DNA of 64,000 nt from Nocardioides potassii. GTDB taxonomy: Bacteria; Actinomycetota; Actinomycetes; Propionibacteriales; Nocardioidaceae. Position 1 is the stretch's first letter. Every line of letters begins with the position of its first letter. Where the stretch lies: positions 744,001 through 808,000 of the forward strand of contig NZ_JAKJHZ010000005.1 of assembly GCF_021648885.1 (NCBI RefSeq), read 5' to 3'. Below are positions 24,748-34,028 of the stretch, one piece after another. A program made the translations under genes and the position numbers. Below the pieces are notes generated by a model. It saw only the letters and a list, made by a program, of their open reading frames with translations. It did not search any database and had not been told where the DNA came from.

Positions 24748-25923
24748 TCAGGGTTCGAGGCCGGAGCACGCGCGCAGCGACTCGCGGTCGGTCCGGAAGC
24801 GCTTGGCGTCCTCCGCGCTCGCCGTCGAGGGGAGCCCGTCGGCGCCGATGCGCTGGGGCTCCCACGCCGCGCGGACGACGTACGGCGGACGCGGGCCGTC
24901 CGGGCGCGGGCGGACCGTCAGGAGGAGCACGCCGGTCCGCGACGTGGCGTCGTCGCCGGGGGAGTACCAGGCGTAGTTGCCCAGCCCGTAGGCGACGTAG
25001 CCGCCGTCGAGCCTGCCGTCACCCTGGAGCAGGTGGGCGTGCGAGCCCACCACGAGGTCCGCGCCGGCACCGACCAGGGAGCGGGCCAGCGCGCGTTGGT
25101 CGACGCTCGGGCAGCGCCGACCCTGGACGCCCCAGTGGAGGTAGACCACCACCACGTCGGCATCGCGTCGGGTACGGCGCACCTGGGCGAGCAGCCGGGC
25201 GGGGTCGACCGCGTCGGCGATCCCAGGACGCGTGTCGGTCGCGGCCCAGTCCCCGGTCGGATCGGCCGTGGGATCGAGGTCGGCGACCGACGCGCCGATC
25301 GTGGCGACGAGGGTTCCGCGGACCTCCACCACGGCGGGGGCGAACGCCTCGCCTGCGTCGCGGCCGATCCCGACGACGTCGAGCGGCGGTCGTGCTCGCG
25401 CCGCGGCGCGGACCGCCCGGAAGGTGCTCGGCAGGCGGGCCCGGCCGAAGTCGAGTGCGTGGTTGTTGGCCATGGTCACCACGTCGACACCGGCCGCGGC
25501 GAGCGCGGTCAGTGCTGACGGCGGTGCGGAGAACGTGAAGCGCTTGCCGGGCTCCGGCCGCCCGTTCGACCCCAGCGAGGTCTCCAGGTTGGCGATGGTC
25601 AGGTCCGCCGCCGAGAGCACGTCCCGGACCGGGGCGAGCGCGGAGCCCGGGTCGCGGAGCCGGCCGGCCAGCACGCCCTCGAAGTGGATGTCGCCGACGA
25701 CGGCGATGCGGACCGGTCCCCGGTCCGGCTCCCCGGATGTCGGCGGGTCCGCCGGTTCGGCGGACGGGGTCGCCGGTGGGGCGCTGGTGGACGCCGACGG
25801 GGACGGGGGAGGAGCGGCACGGTCGGGCGAGGTGCAGGCGGCCAGCGTCGAGAGCACGGCCCCGGCGAGAAGGACAGCACGGGGACGTCGTACGCCACGC
25901 GCCCCGCGGCCAGGTCCCGCCAT
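24748..25923 (-). CDS. CapA-family lipoprotein (metallophosphatase-like fold)
   Basis: A 391-residue lipoprotein with the lipobox LAAC near residue 30 and a Ser/Pro/Ala linker to about 65. The CapA (Pfam PGA_cap) domain has VGDIHFEG, ADLTIANLETSLG, VVTMANNHALDFG, VYLHWGVQ and DLVVGSHAHLLQG, all motifs of the calcineurin-like phosphoesterase fold. CapA proteins help make poly-gamma-glutamate capsule in Bacillus, but no capB or capC lies near, so the role here is unknown. The ATG at 25923 has CACGAT six bases upstream, a -10-like hexamer. Confidence 0.88.
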   Translation of the reverse strand: MAGPGRGARGVRRPRAVLLAGAVLSTLAACTSPDRAAPPPSPSASTSAPPATPSAEPADPPTSGEPDRGPVRIAVVGDIHFEGVLAGRLRDPGSALAPVRDVLSAADLTIANLETSLGSNGRPEPGKRFTFSAPPSALTALAAAGVDVVTMANNHALDFGRARLPSTFRAVRAAARARPPLDVVGIGRDAGEAFAPAVVEVRGTLVATIGASVADLDPTADPTGDWAATDTRPGIADAVDPARLLAQVRRTRRDADVVVVYLHWGVQGRRCPSVDQRALARSLVGAGADLVVGSHAHLLQGDGRLDGGYVAYGLGNYAWYSPGDDATSRTGVLLLTVRPRPDGPRPPYVVRAAWEPQRIGADGLPSTASAEDAKRFRTDRESLRACSGLEP

Positions 25924-26019
25924 GCCGCCATCGTGCCACCCGTGACGGCCGCCCCGGGCGTGTGCACACCTCCGCAAGTAGGTGGACGTCCGGGCGGAGA
26001 GGTTGCGAGACTCGGAGCC

Positions 26020-26562
26020 ATGAGGTCTCGAATCGCACTGGCCGCAGGATCCGCCCTGGCGCTCGCGAGCATCGTCGCCGCCCCGGCGCACGCGGAGTTC
26101 TACAGCATCGACGACCCCGCCGACGCGAGCGGCTCGCTCTCGGACATCCAGGGCTTCGAGGCCAACCACGGCTCGGACAACCTGCGGGTGAAGGTCTACT
26201 TCGACGAGCTGGTGCGCTCGAGTGCGGCCGGGGTCTCGGTCTTCATCGACACCGACCGCGCCGCGAAGGGGCCGGAGTACGTCCTCAGCAGCGGCCTCGG
26301 GGACGGCACCGACTACGTCCTGACCGAGGCCGTCGCGTGGCGCGGCAGCGACAACCGGGTCACCTGCGACTACCAGGCGCGCCCGCGGTGGGGCAAGGAC
26401 GTCTTCCGTGCGGTGATCAGCCGCGACTGCTTCGACGACGCGGCGTCGGTGCGGGTCTCGGTCAAGATGGTCGACCCGACGGACGGGTCGACACCGGTGG
26501 TCGACTGGGCGCCCAAGCGGCACCGCTGGAGCCTTCCGGTCGCGTCGGGCCTGGGCGTCTGA
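26020..26562 (+). CDS. secreted protein of unknown function
   Basis: A 180-residue protein with a clear signal peptide (MRSRIALAAGSALALASIVAAPAHA, cut after AHA at residue 25). The mature part is beta-rich and has an internal pair of Cys (VTCDYQ and SRDCFDD) that could form a disulfide. It begins with EFYSIDDPADASGSLSDIQG and ends WAPKRHRWSLPVASGLGV. No family recognised. The divergent CapA-like gene shares a 96-base gap. A -10-like GAGACT ends seven bases before the ATG. Confidence 0.75.
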   Translation: MRSRIALAAGSALALASIVAAPAHAEFYSIDDPADASGSLSDIQGFEANHGSDNLRVKVYFDELVRSSAAGVSVFIDTDRAAKGPEYVLSSGLGDGTDYVLTEAVAWRGSDNRVTCDYQARPRWGKDVFRAVISRDCFDDAASVRVSVKMVDPTDGSTPVVDWAPKRHRWSLPVASGLGV

Positions 26563-26577
26563 GCGTCCTCGGAGCCT

Positions 26578-27405
26578 TCAGCCCGCAGCGACGAGGGCGA
26601 CCGCCGCGCCGCAGAGCAGGAGCCCGACTCCCTGGGAGGCGTGGACGCGCTCGCGGAGCACGACTGCGGCGAGCGCGATGGTGACCGCGGGGTAGAGCGA
26701 GGTCACCACCGACGCCACCGTCAGCAGCCCGGTCTGGGTGGCCAGCAGGAAGGCGACCACCGCCGCGGTCGCGAGCATCCCGGCCGCGATGCCCCACGCC
26801 TGGGCCTTCTCGTGGGGCACCCACCGGCCCCCGAGCAGCGCGGCGGTCATCGCGACGCTGACCATCGCCACCGCCTGCGACACGGCGAGCGGGGCGAACC
26901 CTGCCTCCTCGGGCACCTGGCCCATGGCCGCGAAGAGCAGCCCGAAGCCGAGCCCGGCCAGGACGCCGTCGACGATCCCCGCGGCCAGGTCGCCCGCGCC
27001 GCCGGGCTCCCGGCTGACCAGCCAGATGCCCGGCACGGCGGCCGCGATGCCGAGCCACACCAGGAGGGCGGGGCGCTCGCCCGTGCCGACGCCGACGCAC
27101 ACCGGCAGGAGGGCGGCGCCGACGGCCGAGATCGGCGCGACGACGCCCATCCGTCCGGCGGCGAGGCCGCGGTAGAGGAACGCGCCGCCGGCACCGGTGC
27201 CGACACCGGCCAGCGCACCCCACAGGAGGTCGGTCCGCGTGGGGGAGCCGTCCACGACGAGCGCGACCACGACGGCGCCGGCGAAGGCGGCCGCGTTGCC
27301 GGTGAAGGCGACCGCCCACGCCGACGTACGGCGTGAGGCGAGGCCGCCGATGAAGTCCGAGAGGCCGTAGGCGACGGCGGCGACGAGGGCGAGGACGACG
27401 ACCAT
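26578..27405 (-). CDS. EamA/DMT-family transporter
   Basis: A 275-residue membrane protein with about ten hydrophobic helices and two internal repeats of the EamA domain (VVVLALVAAVAYGLSDFIGG and AAGIVDGVLAGLGFGLLFAA). The end FLLATQTGLLTVASVVTSLYPAVTIALA is typical of the drug/metabolite transporter superfamily. Substrate unknown. The ATG at 27405 overlaps the stop of the upstream DUF456 gene by one base, so the two are coupled. Confidence 0.88.
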   Translation of the reverse strand: MVVVLALVAAVAYGLSDFIGGLASRRTSAWAVAFTGNAAAFAGAVVVALVVDGSPTRTDLLWGALAGVGTGAGGAFLYRGLAAGRMGVVAPISAVGAALLPVCVGVGTGERPALLVWLGIAAAVPGIWLVSREPGGAGDLAAGIVDGVLAGLGFGLLFAAMGQVPEEAGFAPLAVSQAVAMVSVAMTAALLGGRWVPHEKAQAWGIAAGMLATAAVVAFLLATQTGLLTVASVVTSLYPAVTIALAAVVLRERVHASQGVGLLLCGAAVALVAAG

Positions 27406-27881
27406 CAGGTCAGGACCACGCCCGCCACCCACGTGCTGGCCGCGAGGAAGGCCGCGACGAGCTCGATGAGGATCGAGACTCCGACCGCCCGCAGGGCCGC
27501 CTTGGTCGACGGCCATGCCGCGGCCGCTCCGACCCGCGCCCGCTCGGCGACGTACACGCCGAGCACGAAGCCGATGAACATCCCGACGACCGGGATGACG
27601 AAGAAGCCGATGAACGCGAGGAGGGCACCGACCAGCAGGGTGCGGCTGGGCACGCCGGACGCCTTGAGCTGCCGGCCGGGCACGAGGTACTTCACGACCG
27701 TGCCGAGCGCCAGGAAGGTGGTGGCGAGCGCGAAGACCACCCAGGCGGTCGCGGTGCCGACCTCGAGCGCCCAGACCAGGATCGCGCCGAGGACCAGGAT
27801 CGTGCCGGGCAGGACCGGCACGATGATGCCGACGATGCCGACGGCGATCGCGAGGGCGACGAGGAGCTCGGTGGCGGTCAC
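27405..27881 (-). CDS. DUF456 membrane protein
   Basis: A 158-residue protein with about five membrane segments. It starts MTATELLVALAIAVGIVGIIVPVLPG, has the family motif of an early Pro-Gly loop, and GFFVIPVVGMFIGFVLGVYVAERAR near the middle. Function is unknown. GTG start at 27881 with a -10-like GAGGCT seven bases upstream. It is translationally coupled to the EamA gene downstream. Confidence 0.85.
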   Translation of the reverse strand: MTATELLVALAIAVGIVGIIVPVLPGTILVLGAILVWALEVGTATAWVVFALATTFLALGTVVKYLVPGRQLKASGVPSRTLLVGALLAFIGFFVIPVVGMFIGFVLGVYVAERARVGAAAAWPSTKAALRAVGVSILIELVAAFLAASTWVAGVVLT

Positions 27882-27937
27882 GGGGCCAAGCCTCCCAGAT
27901 CCCGGACCGGCGGATCGCTCAGGTCCCGGGACGCAGA

Positions 27938-27966
27938 ACGGCCCCGGAGAGCGTGTCCGGGGCCGT
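27938..27966 (-). terminator. stem-loop terminator downstream of the DUF7455 gene
   Basis: Perfect 11-bp stem (27938-27948 with 27956-27966) and a 7-base loop, 24 bases beyond the stop of the minus-strand DUF7455 gene. Confidence 0.75.
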
Positions 27967-27989
27967 GCTGGAAGTCTGGTGGGTGGGTG

Positions 27990-28244
27990 TCAGGCGTCGC
28001 TGTCCGCGGTCGGGGTGGCGGGACCGTCGAGCTTGTGGGTCTCGTCGTGGACGTTGGCAGCGATCTCGCGGAGCTTCTCGCCGTGCTCGCGTGCGTGGTG
28101 GGCGCAGAAGAGCAGCTCGCCGCCCGTCTGGAGCTCCACGCGGAGGTAGGCCTGGGCACCGCAGCGGTCGCAGCGGTCGCCAGCCGTGAGGACGGCTTGG
28201 GAGGGTGCGGTGGCAGTGGTCACGTCAGCCTCATTTCTGTTCAT
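27990..28244 (-). CDS. small zinc-ribbon-like protein (DUF7455)
   Basis: An 84-residue protein with CDRCGAQAYLRVEL at residues 25-38 and LFCAHHAREH about 14 residues later, a Cys2-Cys/His metal-binding pattern. It matches the small actinobacterial family often labelled DUF7455. Its function is not known. Start ATG 28244; a GTG start 22 bases downstream (VTTATAPS) is possible. The upstream promoter is GGGAAT-N18-GTTG (28257-28284), which suggests induction by thiol stress through a SigR/SigH-like factor, in keeping with a Cys-rich product. Divergent from parE. Confidence 0.85.
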   Translation of the reverse strand: MNRNEADVTTATAPSQAVLTAGDRCDRCGAQAYLRVELQTGGELLFCAHHAREHGEKLREIAANVHDETHKLDGPATPTADSDA

Positions 28245-28256
28245 CGGTGTCTGGCC

Positions 28257-28284
28257 CAACGTAGCCAGTGGGACAAAGATTCCC
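28257..28284 (-). promoter_or_regulatory. SigR/SigH-type promoter for the DUF7455 gene
   Basis: Minus strand: GGGAAT (28284-28279), 18 bases, GTTG (28260-28257). Transcription should start near 28250, only about six bases before the ATG. Confidence 0.7.
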
Positions 28285-28474
28285 TGCTGTCGTTTCAGTT
28301 GCGAGAACTCATCAAGTCAATCACGTCACACCCCACGCCGTGGGCGTTGTCCGCAAGCACGGACGAGCCGTTGCCGAAGTGATACCTGACCGGTGCCCAC
28401 GCTAACCCCGGCCATGCGTCGCCGGCGGCAGGCGTGCCTCCGCTGGCGCGCGGCGTGTCGCAGGTAGTGTCGGC

Positions 28475-30610
28475 GTGTTCCACACCAGCAGTTCGGAGCA
28501 CGCGCACCAGCCGGATTTCACGTACGACAGGACCCCTGTGGCAGCACCCGCCGACAACACCTACAACGCAGCACACCTCCTCGTCCTCGAGGGCCTCGAC
28601 GCCGTCCGCAAGCGTCCCGGCATGTACATCGGGTCGACCGACACCCGCGGCCTCATGCACTGCCTGTGGGAGATCATCGACAACGGCGTCGACGAGGCCC
28701 TGGCCGGCGTCGCGCGGCTCGTCGAGGTCACGCTGCACGACGACGGCTCCGTGGAGGTGTACGACGACGGGCGCGGGATCCCGACCGACAAGGAGCCCAA
28801 GACCGGGCTGCCCGGCGTCGAGGTCGTGGCGACCAAGCTGCACGCGGGCGGCAAGTTCGGTGGCGGCTCCTACGTCGCGACCGGCGGCCTGCACGGGGTG
28901 GGCCTGTCCGTGGTCAACGCGCTGTCGTCCCGCATGGACATCGATGTCGACCGCTCACCGGCCCAGCAGGGCCTGTCGTTCCAGCGCGGCGTCCCCGGCG
29001 TCTTCGACGGTGACGGGCCGACGGCCCCGTTCTCGCCGCAGTCGGGGCTGACCCGCAAGGGCAAGCGGGTGGCCAAGGGGAGGACGGGCACCCGCATCCG
29101 GTTCTGGCCGGACCGGCAGATCTTCACCAAGGACGCGCGCTTCGAGATGGAGGGCCTGATCGGCCGCGCCCGGCAGACGTCGTACATCGTCCCGGGCCTC
29201 GAGCTGGTCATCCGTGACCAGCGCACCAGCGAGGTCGTCGAGGAGCGGTTCCGCCACGACGGTGGCATCGCGGAGTTCGTCGACTTCCTCTCCCACGGGG
29301 AACCGGTGACCGACATCCTGCGGCTGCAGGGCACCGACACCTTCACCGAGACCGTGCCGCTCCTCGACGACAAGGGGCACATGACGCCGCAGGAGGTCGA
29401 GCGCGAGCTCAGCGTCGACGTCGCGGTGCGGTGGGACACGGCCTACGACACCGAGGTGCGCTCGTTCGTCAACGTGATCGCGACGCCCAAGGGCGGCACC
29501 CACGTCAGCGGCTTCGAGGCAGCACTGACCAAGACGTTCAACGACGCGATGCGCGGTGCCAAGGTGCTCCGGGCCGCAGACACGGACGTCATCAAGGACG
29601 ACGTGCTCGAGGGCCTGACCGCGGTCGTGACCGTCCGGCTCGCCGAGCCGCAGTTCGAGGGGCAGACCAAGGAGATCCTCGGCACCCCCGCCGCCCGGAG
29701 CGTCGTGCGCAAGGTCGTCGCGGGCGAGCTGAAGTCGTTCCTCACCTCCACCAAGCGCGCCGAGAAGGCCCAGGCCAAGCTGCTGATGGAGAAGGTCGCC
29801 GGCGCCTCCAAGACCCGTCTGGCGGCCCGTCAGCACAAGGAGAACCAGCGGCGGAAGACCGCTCTGGAGTCCTCCGCGCTGCCGGCCAAGCTCTTCGACT
29901 GCCGCAGCACCGACACCGAGCGCACCGAGCTCTTCATCGTCGAGGGCGACTCGGCGATGGGGACCGCCAAGGCGGCGCGCAGCAGCGAGTTCCAGGCGCT
30001 GCTGCCGATCCGCGGCAAGATCCTCAACGTCCAGAAGGCGTCGGTCGGGGACATGCTGAAGAACGCCGAGTGCGCCTCGATCATCCAGGTCGTCGGCGCC
30101 GGGTCGGGTCGTACGTTCGACCTCGAGGCCGCCCGCTACGGCCGCATCATCCTGATGGCCGACGCCGACTCCGACGGCGCCCACATCCGCTGCCTGCTCG
30201 CGACGCTGTTCTTCAAGTACATGCCCGAGCTGGTCCGCGACGGCCGGCTCTACTCGGCCGTGCCGCCGCTGCACCGCATCGAGCTGTCCAACCCGAAGAA
30301 GGGGATGGACAAGTACATCTACACCTACTCCGACGGCGAGCTGCAGCGCCGGCTGGCTGAGCTCAAGAAGAAGAACCTGCGGTGGAAGGAGCCGGTCCAG
30401 CGCTACAAGGGGCTCGGCGAGATGGACGCCGACCAGCTGGCCGAGACCACGATGGACCCCCGCCACCGCACGCTCCGCAAGCTGACGATCGAGGACGTGG
30501 ACGAGGCGAGCCGCGTCTTCGAGCTGCTGATGGGCTCCGACGTCGCCCCCCGCAAGGACTTCATCGTGCAGGGTGCCTACGAGGTCGACGCCGAGTCCAT
30601 CGACGCGTAG
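28475..30610 (+). CDS. parE: DNA topoisomerase IV subunit B
   Basis: A 711-residue GHKL ATPase/Toprim protein. ATPase motifs are EIIDNGVDEA, YDDGRGIPT and GGLHGVG; the transducer has FVNVIATPKGGTHVSGFE; Toprim has FIVEGDSAMGTAKAAR and MADADSDGAHI; the end is RYKGLGEMDADQLAETTMDP. EPKTGLPGVEVVATKLHAGGKF and length match Streptomyces ParE rather than GyrB. It decatenates chromosomes with ParC (37420-39927). GTG 28475 follows a -10-like TAGTGT by four bases; an alternative GTG at 28538 would shorten it by 21 residues. The 6.8 kb between the subunit genes is unusual. Confidence 0.95.
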   Translation: MFHTSSSEHAHQPDFTYDRTPVAAPADNTYNAAHLLVLEGLDAVRKRPGMYIGSTDTRGLMHCLWEIIDNGVDEALAGVARLVEVTLHDDGSVEVYDDGRGIPTDKEPKTGLPGVEVVATKLHAGGKFGGGSYVATGGLHGVGLSVVNALSSRMDIDVDRSPAQQGLSFQRGVPGVFDGDGPTAPFSPQSGLTRKGKRVAKGRTGTRIRFWPDRQIFTKDARFEMEGLIGRARQTSYIVPGLELVIRDQRTSEVVEERFRHDGGIAEFVDFLSHGEPVTDILRLQGTDTFTETVPLLDDKGHMTPQEVERELSVDVAVRWDTAYDTEVRSFVNVIATPKGGTHVSGFEAALTKTFNDAMRGAKVLRAADTDVIKDDVLEGLTAVVTVRLAEPQFEGQTKEILGTPAARSVVRKVVAGELKSFLTSTKRAEKAQAKLLMEKVAGASKTRLAARQHKENQRRKTALESSALPAKLFDCRSTDTERTELFIVEGDSAMGTAKAARSSEFQALLPIRGKILNVQKASVGDMLKNAECASIIQVVGAGSGRTFDLEAARYGRIILMADADSDGAHIRCLLATLFFKYMPELVRDGRLYSAVPPLHRIELSNPKKGMDKYIYTYSDGELQRRLAELKKKNLRWKEPVQRYKGLGEMDADQLAETTMDPRHRTLRKLTIEDVDEASRVFELLMGSDVAPRKDFIVQGAYEVDAESIDA

Positions 30611-30655
30611 GACGCGTGAAACGCACGTCCTGGAGCTGACCGACCCTGACAGTGG

Positions 30656-30684
30656 TTGTGTCGCGGTCGCCGCGGTCGTACGTT
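30656..30684 (+). promoter_or_regulatory. housekeeping-type promoter of the GMC/ALDH operon
   Basis: TTGTGT (30656-30661), a 17-base spacer, then TACGTT (30679-30684). This gives a leader of about 30 bases before the GMC start, with the ribosome site AGGGAG. Confidence 0.55.
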
Positions 30685-30719
30685 GTGGTCCTCGCCACAT
30701 CTGCGTCGACAGGGAGCCC

Positions 30720-32303
30720 ATGCCCGACGAATCGTTCGACTACATCGTCATCGGATCGGGCAGCGCCGGCGGCGTCGTCGCCGCCCGCCTCACCGAGGAC
30801 CCCGACGTCAGAGTCCTCCTGCTGGAGGCCGGTCCGCCGGACGATGACGACAACATCCACATGCCCCTCGCGTTCTCGATGCTGTTCAAGACCAAGTGGG
30901 ACTGGAACTACGAGACGACGCCGCAGAAGCACCTCGACGGTCGTCGGGCCTACTGGCCGCGGATGAAGGCGCTCGGCGGCTGCTCGTCGATGAACGCCAT
31001 GATCTACATCCGTGGCAATCACGCCGACTACGACGAGTGGCGCGACGGCTACGGCGCCACCGGCTGGGGATTCGAGGACGTCCTGCCCTACTTCGTCAGG
31101 GCCGAGGGGAACACCCGACTCGGTGGTCGCTTCCACGGCACCGACGGCCCGTTGCACGTCGAGGACCGGACCTACAACCACGAGCTCAGCACGTCGTTCA
31201 TCGAGGCGGGCGTCGCGGCCGGGCTCAAGCGCAACGACGACTTCAACGGCGCTGAGCAGGACGGGATCGGCCCCTACCAGGTGACGTGCAAGAAGGGCCG
31301 CCGCTGGTCCGTCGCCGACGCCTACATCCACCCGGCCGCCGGGCGCCCCAACCTCACCGTCCGCACCGAGGCCCTCGTCACCCGGATCCTCGTGGAGGGC
31401 ACTCGGGCCGTCGGGGTCGAGTACACCCGCGGTGGCGAGCACCACGTCGTACGCGCCGACGCGGAGGTCGTCCTGAGCGGCGGCGCGATCAACAGCCCTC
31501 AGCTGCTGATGCTGTCGGGAATCGGGCCCGGTGCACACCTGAGGGACATGGGCATCGACGTCGTGGTCGAGTCGTCAGGGGTCGGTCAGCACCTGCAGGA
31601 CCATCCCGTCTCGGGCGTCCTGAGCTACACCAAGGACACCACCGACGTCGCGGAGATGCTCGGCGTCGGCAACCTGATCAGGTGGAAGGCGACCGGGAGG
31701 GGACCGCTGAGCTCCAACGTCGCGGAGACGGGCGCGTTCTACGCCTCCCGCGACGACCTCGACCTGCCCGACATCCAGCTGCACGTCGCGCCGACGGGCT
31801 TCTACGACAACGGCATGCACGAGCCCGTACGGCGTGCGCTGACCACCGCCGTCACCCTCGTCAACGTCCAGAGCTCGGGCCATGTCTCGCTGCGGTCCGC
31901 CGACCCGACCTGGCATCCCGAGATCGACCCCGGCTACTTCGACGACCGCGCGGACCTCGAGGCCATGATCGGGGGTTTCCGCACCGCGCTGGAGATCCTG
32001 CGCCAGGGTCCGATCGCGCGCTACATCGACGAGCCCTGGGTGCCCGCGTCGGCCGACCCGACCGACGACGAGATCATCGAGGGCATCGGCCGGCTCGGTC
32101 AGACCCTCTACCACCCGGTCGGCACCTGTGCGATGGGCACCGTCGAGGGCAGCGTCGTGGGGCCGGACCTCCGGGTGCACGGGGTCGAGGGCCTGCGGGT
32201 CGCCGACGCCTCCGTCATGCCTCGCGTCCCCCGCGGCAACACCAACGCCCCCACCATCATGATCGGCGAGAAGTGCGCCGACCTCATCAAGGAGTCGCGA
32301 TGA
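30720..32303 (+). CDS. GMC-family FAD oxidoreductase (choline dehydrogenase-like)
   Basis: A 527-residue FAD enzyme: Rossmann GSGSAGGVVAARLTE at residues 13-27, LLLEAGP, PRMKALGGCSSMNAMIYIRG (GMC signature 1), LSGGAINSPQLLMLSGIGP (signature 2) and the catalytic region LYHPVGTCAMG with DASVMPRVPRGNTNAPTIMIGEK at the end. It oxidises an alcohol to an aldehyde with FAD. Neighbouring aldehyde dehydrogenase overlaps by ATGA, so the pair can carry an alcohol to an acid; choline to betaine is one option but no choline transporter or betI is present. ATG 30720 with ribosome site AGGGAG. Confidence 0.9.
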   Translation: MPDESFDYIVIGSGSAGGVVAARLTEDPDVRVLLLEAGPPDDDDNIHMPLAFSMLFKTKWDWNYETTPQKHLDGRRAYWPRMKALGGCSSMNAMIYIRGNHADYDEWRDGYGATGWGFEDVLPYFVRAEGNTRLGGRFHGTDGPLHVEDRTYNHELSTSFIEAGVAAGLKRNDDFNGAEQDGIGPYQVTCKKGRRWSVADAYIHPAAGRPNLTVRTEALVTRILVEGTRAVGVEYTRGGEHHVVRADAEVVLSGGAINSPQLLMLSGIGPGAHLRDMGIDVVVESSGVGQHLQDHPVSGVLSYTKDTTDVAEMLGVGNLIRWKATGRGPLSSNVAETGAFYASRDDLDLPDIQLHVAPTGFYDNGMHEPVRRALTTAVTLVNVQSSGHVSLRSADPTWHPEIDPGYFDDRADLEAMIGGFRTALEILRQGPIARYIDEPWVPASADPTDDEIIEGIGRLGQTLYHPVGTCAMGTVEGSVVGPDLRVHGVEGLRVADASVMPRVPRGNTNAPTIMIGEKCADLIKESR

Positions 32304-33814
32304 GCAGCACCCTGGAGCACAGCGACACCGCGGAGGCGGTGACGACCTTCGACTCGCTCGACCCGGCGACCGGCGACCTCGTCGGCACCCACCGGGTGTG
32401 CAGCGCGGCCAACGTCGATGCCGCGGTCGGCCGTGCCCGCGACGCGGTCGACTGGTGGGGGAACCTCTCCTTCGACGACCGTGCGGACTTCCTGCTGACC
32501 TGGCGCTCGGTCATCACCCGCCGCATCGCGCAGCTCGCCGACCTCTCCCACCGCGAGACCGGCAAGCCGCACGGCGATGCCCAGCTCGAGATCGTCCTGG
32601 CGATCGACCACATCGCGTGGGCGGCGAAGAACGCCAAGAAGGTGCTCGGTCCACGCAAGGTCTCGCCCGGACTGTTGATGACCAACCAGGCGGCGACGGT
32701 CGCCTACCACCCGCTCGGGGTCATCGGCGTGATCGGCCCCTGGAACTATCCCGTCTTCACGCCCATGGGTTCCATCGCGTACGCCCTCGCCGCAGGCAAC
32801 GCCGTGGTCTTCAAGCCCAGCGAGTACACACCGGGCGTCGGCCAGTGGCTGGCGGACAGCTTCCGTGAGGTGGTGCACGGACGTGACGTGCTGCAGGTCG
32901 TCACCGGGCTGGGTGACACCGGCAACGCGCTCTGCCGCGCCCGCATCGACAAGCTCGCCTTCACCGGGTCGGGTCGCACCGGCAAGAAGGTGATGGCCGC
33001 CTGCGCCGAGAACCTGACGCCGGTCATCATCGAGGCCGGCGGCAAGGACGCGCTGATCGTCGACGAGGACGCCGACCTGCCCAAGGCCGCCGAGGCGGCG
33101 CTGTGGGGCGGGATGTCCAACGCCGGCCAGACGTGCATCGGCACCGAGCGGGTCTACGTCCACGAGAAGGTCTTCGACGCCTTCATGACCGAGATCCTCG
33201 CCCAGGCCGACGGGCTCCGCGCCGGGTCGGACTCGGGCGCACAGATCGGGCCGATCACGATGCCGTCGCAGCTCGACGTGATCAGGAGCCACATCGACGA
33301 CGCGGTGGCCCGGGGCGCCAAGGTGGCCCTCGGCGGCCCCGGCGCCGTGGGGGAGCGGTTCGTCCAGCCGACGATCCTGACCCACGTCCCCGAGGACTCC
33401 ACGGAGATCACCGAGGAGACCTTCGGGCCGACGCTCGCGATCAACCCGGTGGCGAGCATGGACGAGGCCGTCCGCCTCACCAACGCCACCGACTACGGCC
33501 TCGCCGGTGCGGTGTTCTCGAAGGCGAACGGCCCCTCGATCGCGCGACGGATCCGCTCCGGGATGACCTCGATCAACTCCGTGATCGCCTTCGCAGCCGT
33601 CCCCGGCCTGCCCTTCGGCGGCGTGGGTCAGTCCGGGTTCGGGCGCATCCACGGTCCCGACGGCCTGCGCGAGTTCACGTACGCCAAGGCCACGACGCGG
33701 CAGAAGTTCGCGCCGATGATGAACCTGACGTCCTTCACCCGCACCGCAGCCACCGACGGCAAGGTCGCGCAGCTCATCACGCTGCTGCACGGCGGCAAGC
33801 AGACGCTCCGGTAG
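32300..33814 (+). CDS. NAD(P)-dependent aldehyde dehydrogenase
   Basis: A 504-residue aldehyde dehydrogenase. Cofactor region VIGVIGPWNYPVFTPMG and FTGSGRTGKKV, general base Glu in VIIEAGGKDALIV and catalytic Cys in MSNAGQTCIGTERV are all present, so the enzyme should be active. PSEYTPGVGQWLADSF and the C-terminal AKATTRQKFAPMMNLT are not specific to betaine aldehyde dehydrogenase. It is coupled to the GMC enzyme (ATGA overlap), so its substrate is probably the aldehyde made there. Confidence 0.92.
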   Translation: MSSTLEHSDTAEAVTTFDSLDPATGDLVGTHRVCSAANVDAAVGRARDAVDWWGNLSFDDRADFLLTWRSVITRRIAQLADLSHRETGKPHGDAQLEIVLAIDHIAWAAKNAKKVLGPRKVSPGLLMTNQAATVAYHPLGVIGVIGPWNYPVFTPMGSIAYALAAGNAVVFKPSEYTPGVGQWLADSFREVVHGRDVLQVVTGLGDTGNALCRARIDKLAFTGSGRTGKKVMAACAENLTPVIIEAGGKDALIVDEDADLPKAAEAALWGGMSNAGQTCIGTERVYVHEKVFDAFMTEILAQADGLRAGSDSGAQIGPITMPSQLDVIRSHIDDAVARGAKVALGGPGAVGERFVQPTILTHVPEDSTEITEETFGPTLAINPVASMDEAVRLTNATDYGLAGAVFSKANGPSIARRIRSGMTSINSVIAFAAVPGLPFGGVGQSGFGRIHGPDGLREFTYAKATTRQKFAPMMNLTSFTRTAATDGKVAQLITLLHGGKQTLR

Positions 33815-33817
33815 CGT
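33812..33817 (+). promoter_or_regulatory. -10 element inside the aldehyde dehydrogenase stop
   Basis: TAGCGT, whose TAG is the stop codon of the upstream gene, ends six bases before the ATG of the small membrane protein gene. It could allow independent leaderless expression. Confidence 0.4.
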
Positions 33818-33823
33818 GCGCGC

Positions 33824-34018
33824 ATGCTCGCACCGTCGGGGGCCGAGGGCCTGATCGTGATCGTCGTCCTGCTGATGTACGCCCTCGCAGCCCTGGTCTT
33901 CTACTGGATCATCCGGCTGGGGGTGCGGCACGGGACGCTCGACGCGTACCGGCGCGACAGGATCGACCAGCGGATCGCCGCCATGAAAGCCGACCCGGAC
34001 GGCCCGACCGCCAGGTGA
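33824..34018 (+). CDS. small single-pass membrane protein, unknown function
   Basis: A 64-residue peptide with one helix (IVIVVLLMYALAALVFYWII, residues 11-30) and a short basic cytosolic tail (YRRDRIDQRIAAMKADPDG). It lies ten bases after the aldehyde dehydrogenase and could be co-transcribed. No family recognised. The hydrophobic helix bordered by charged residues supports a real gene. Convergent with the DUF4242 gene, ten bases between stops. Confidence 0.65.
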   Translation: MLAPSGAEGLIVIVVLLMYALAALVFYWIIRLGVRHGTLDAYRRDRIDQRIAAMKADPDGPTAR

Positions 34019-34028
34019 GGCGCCGGGC

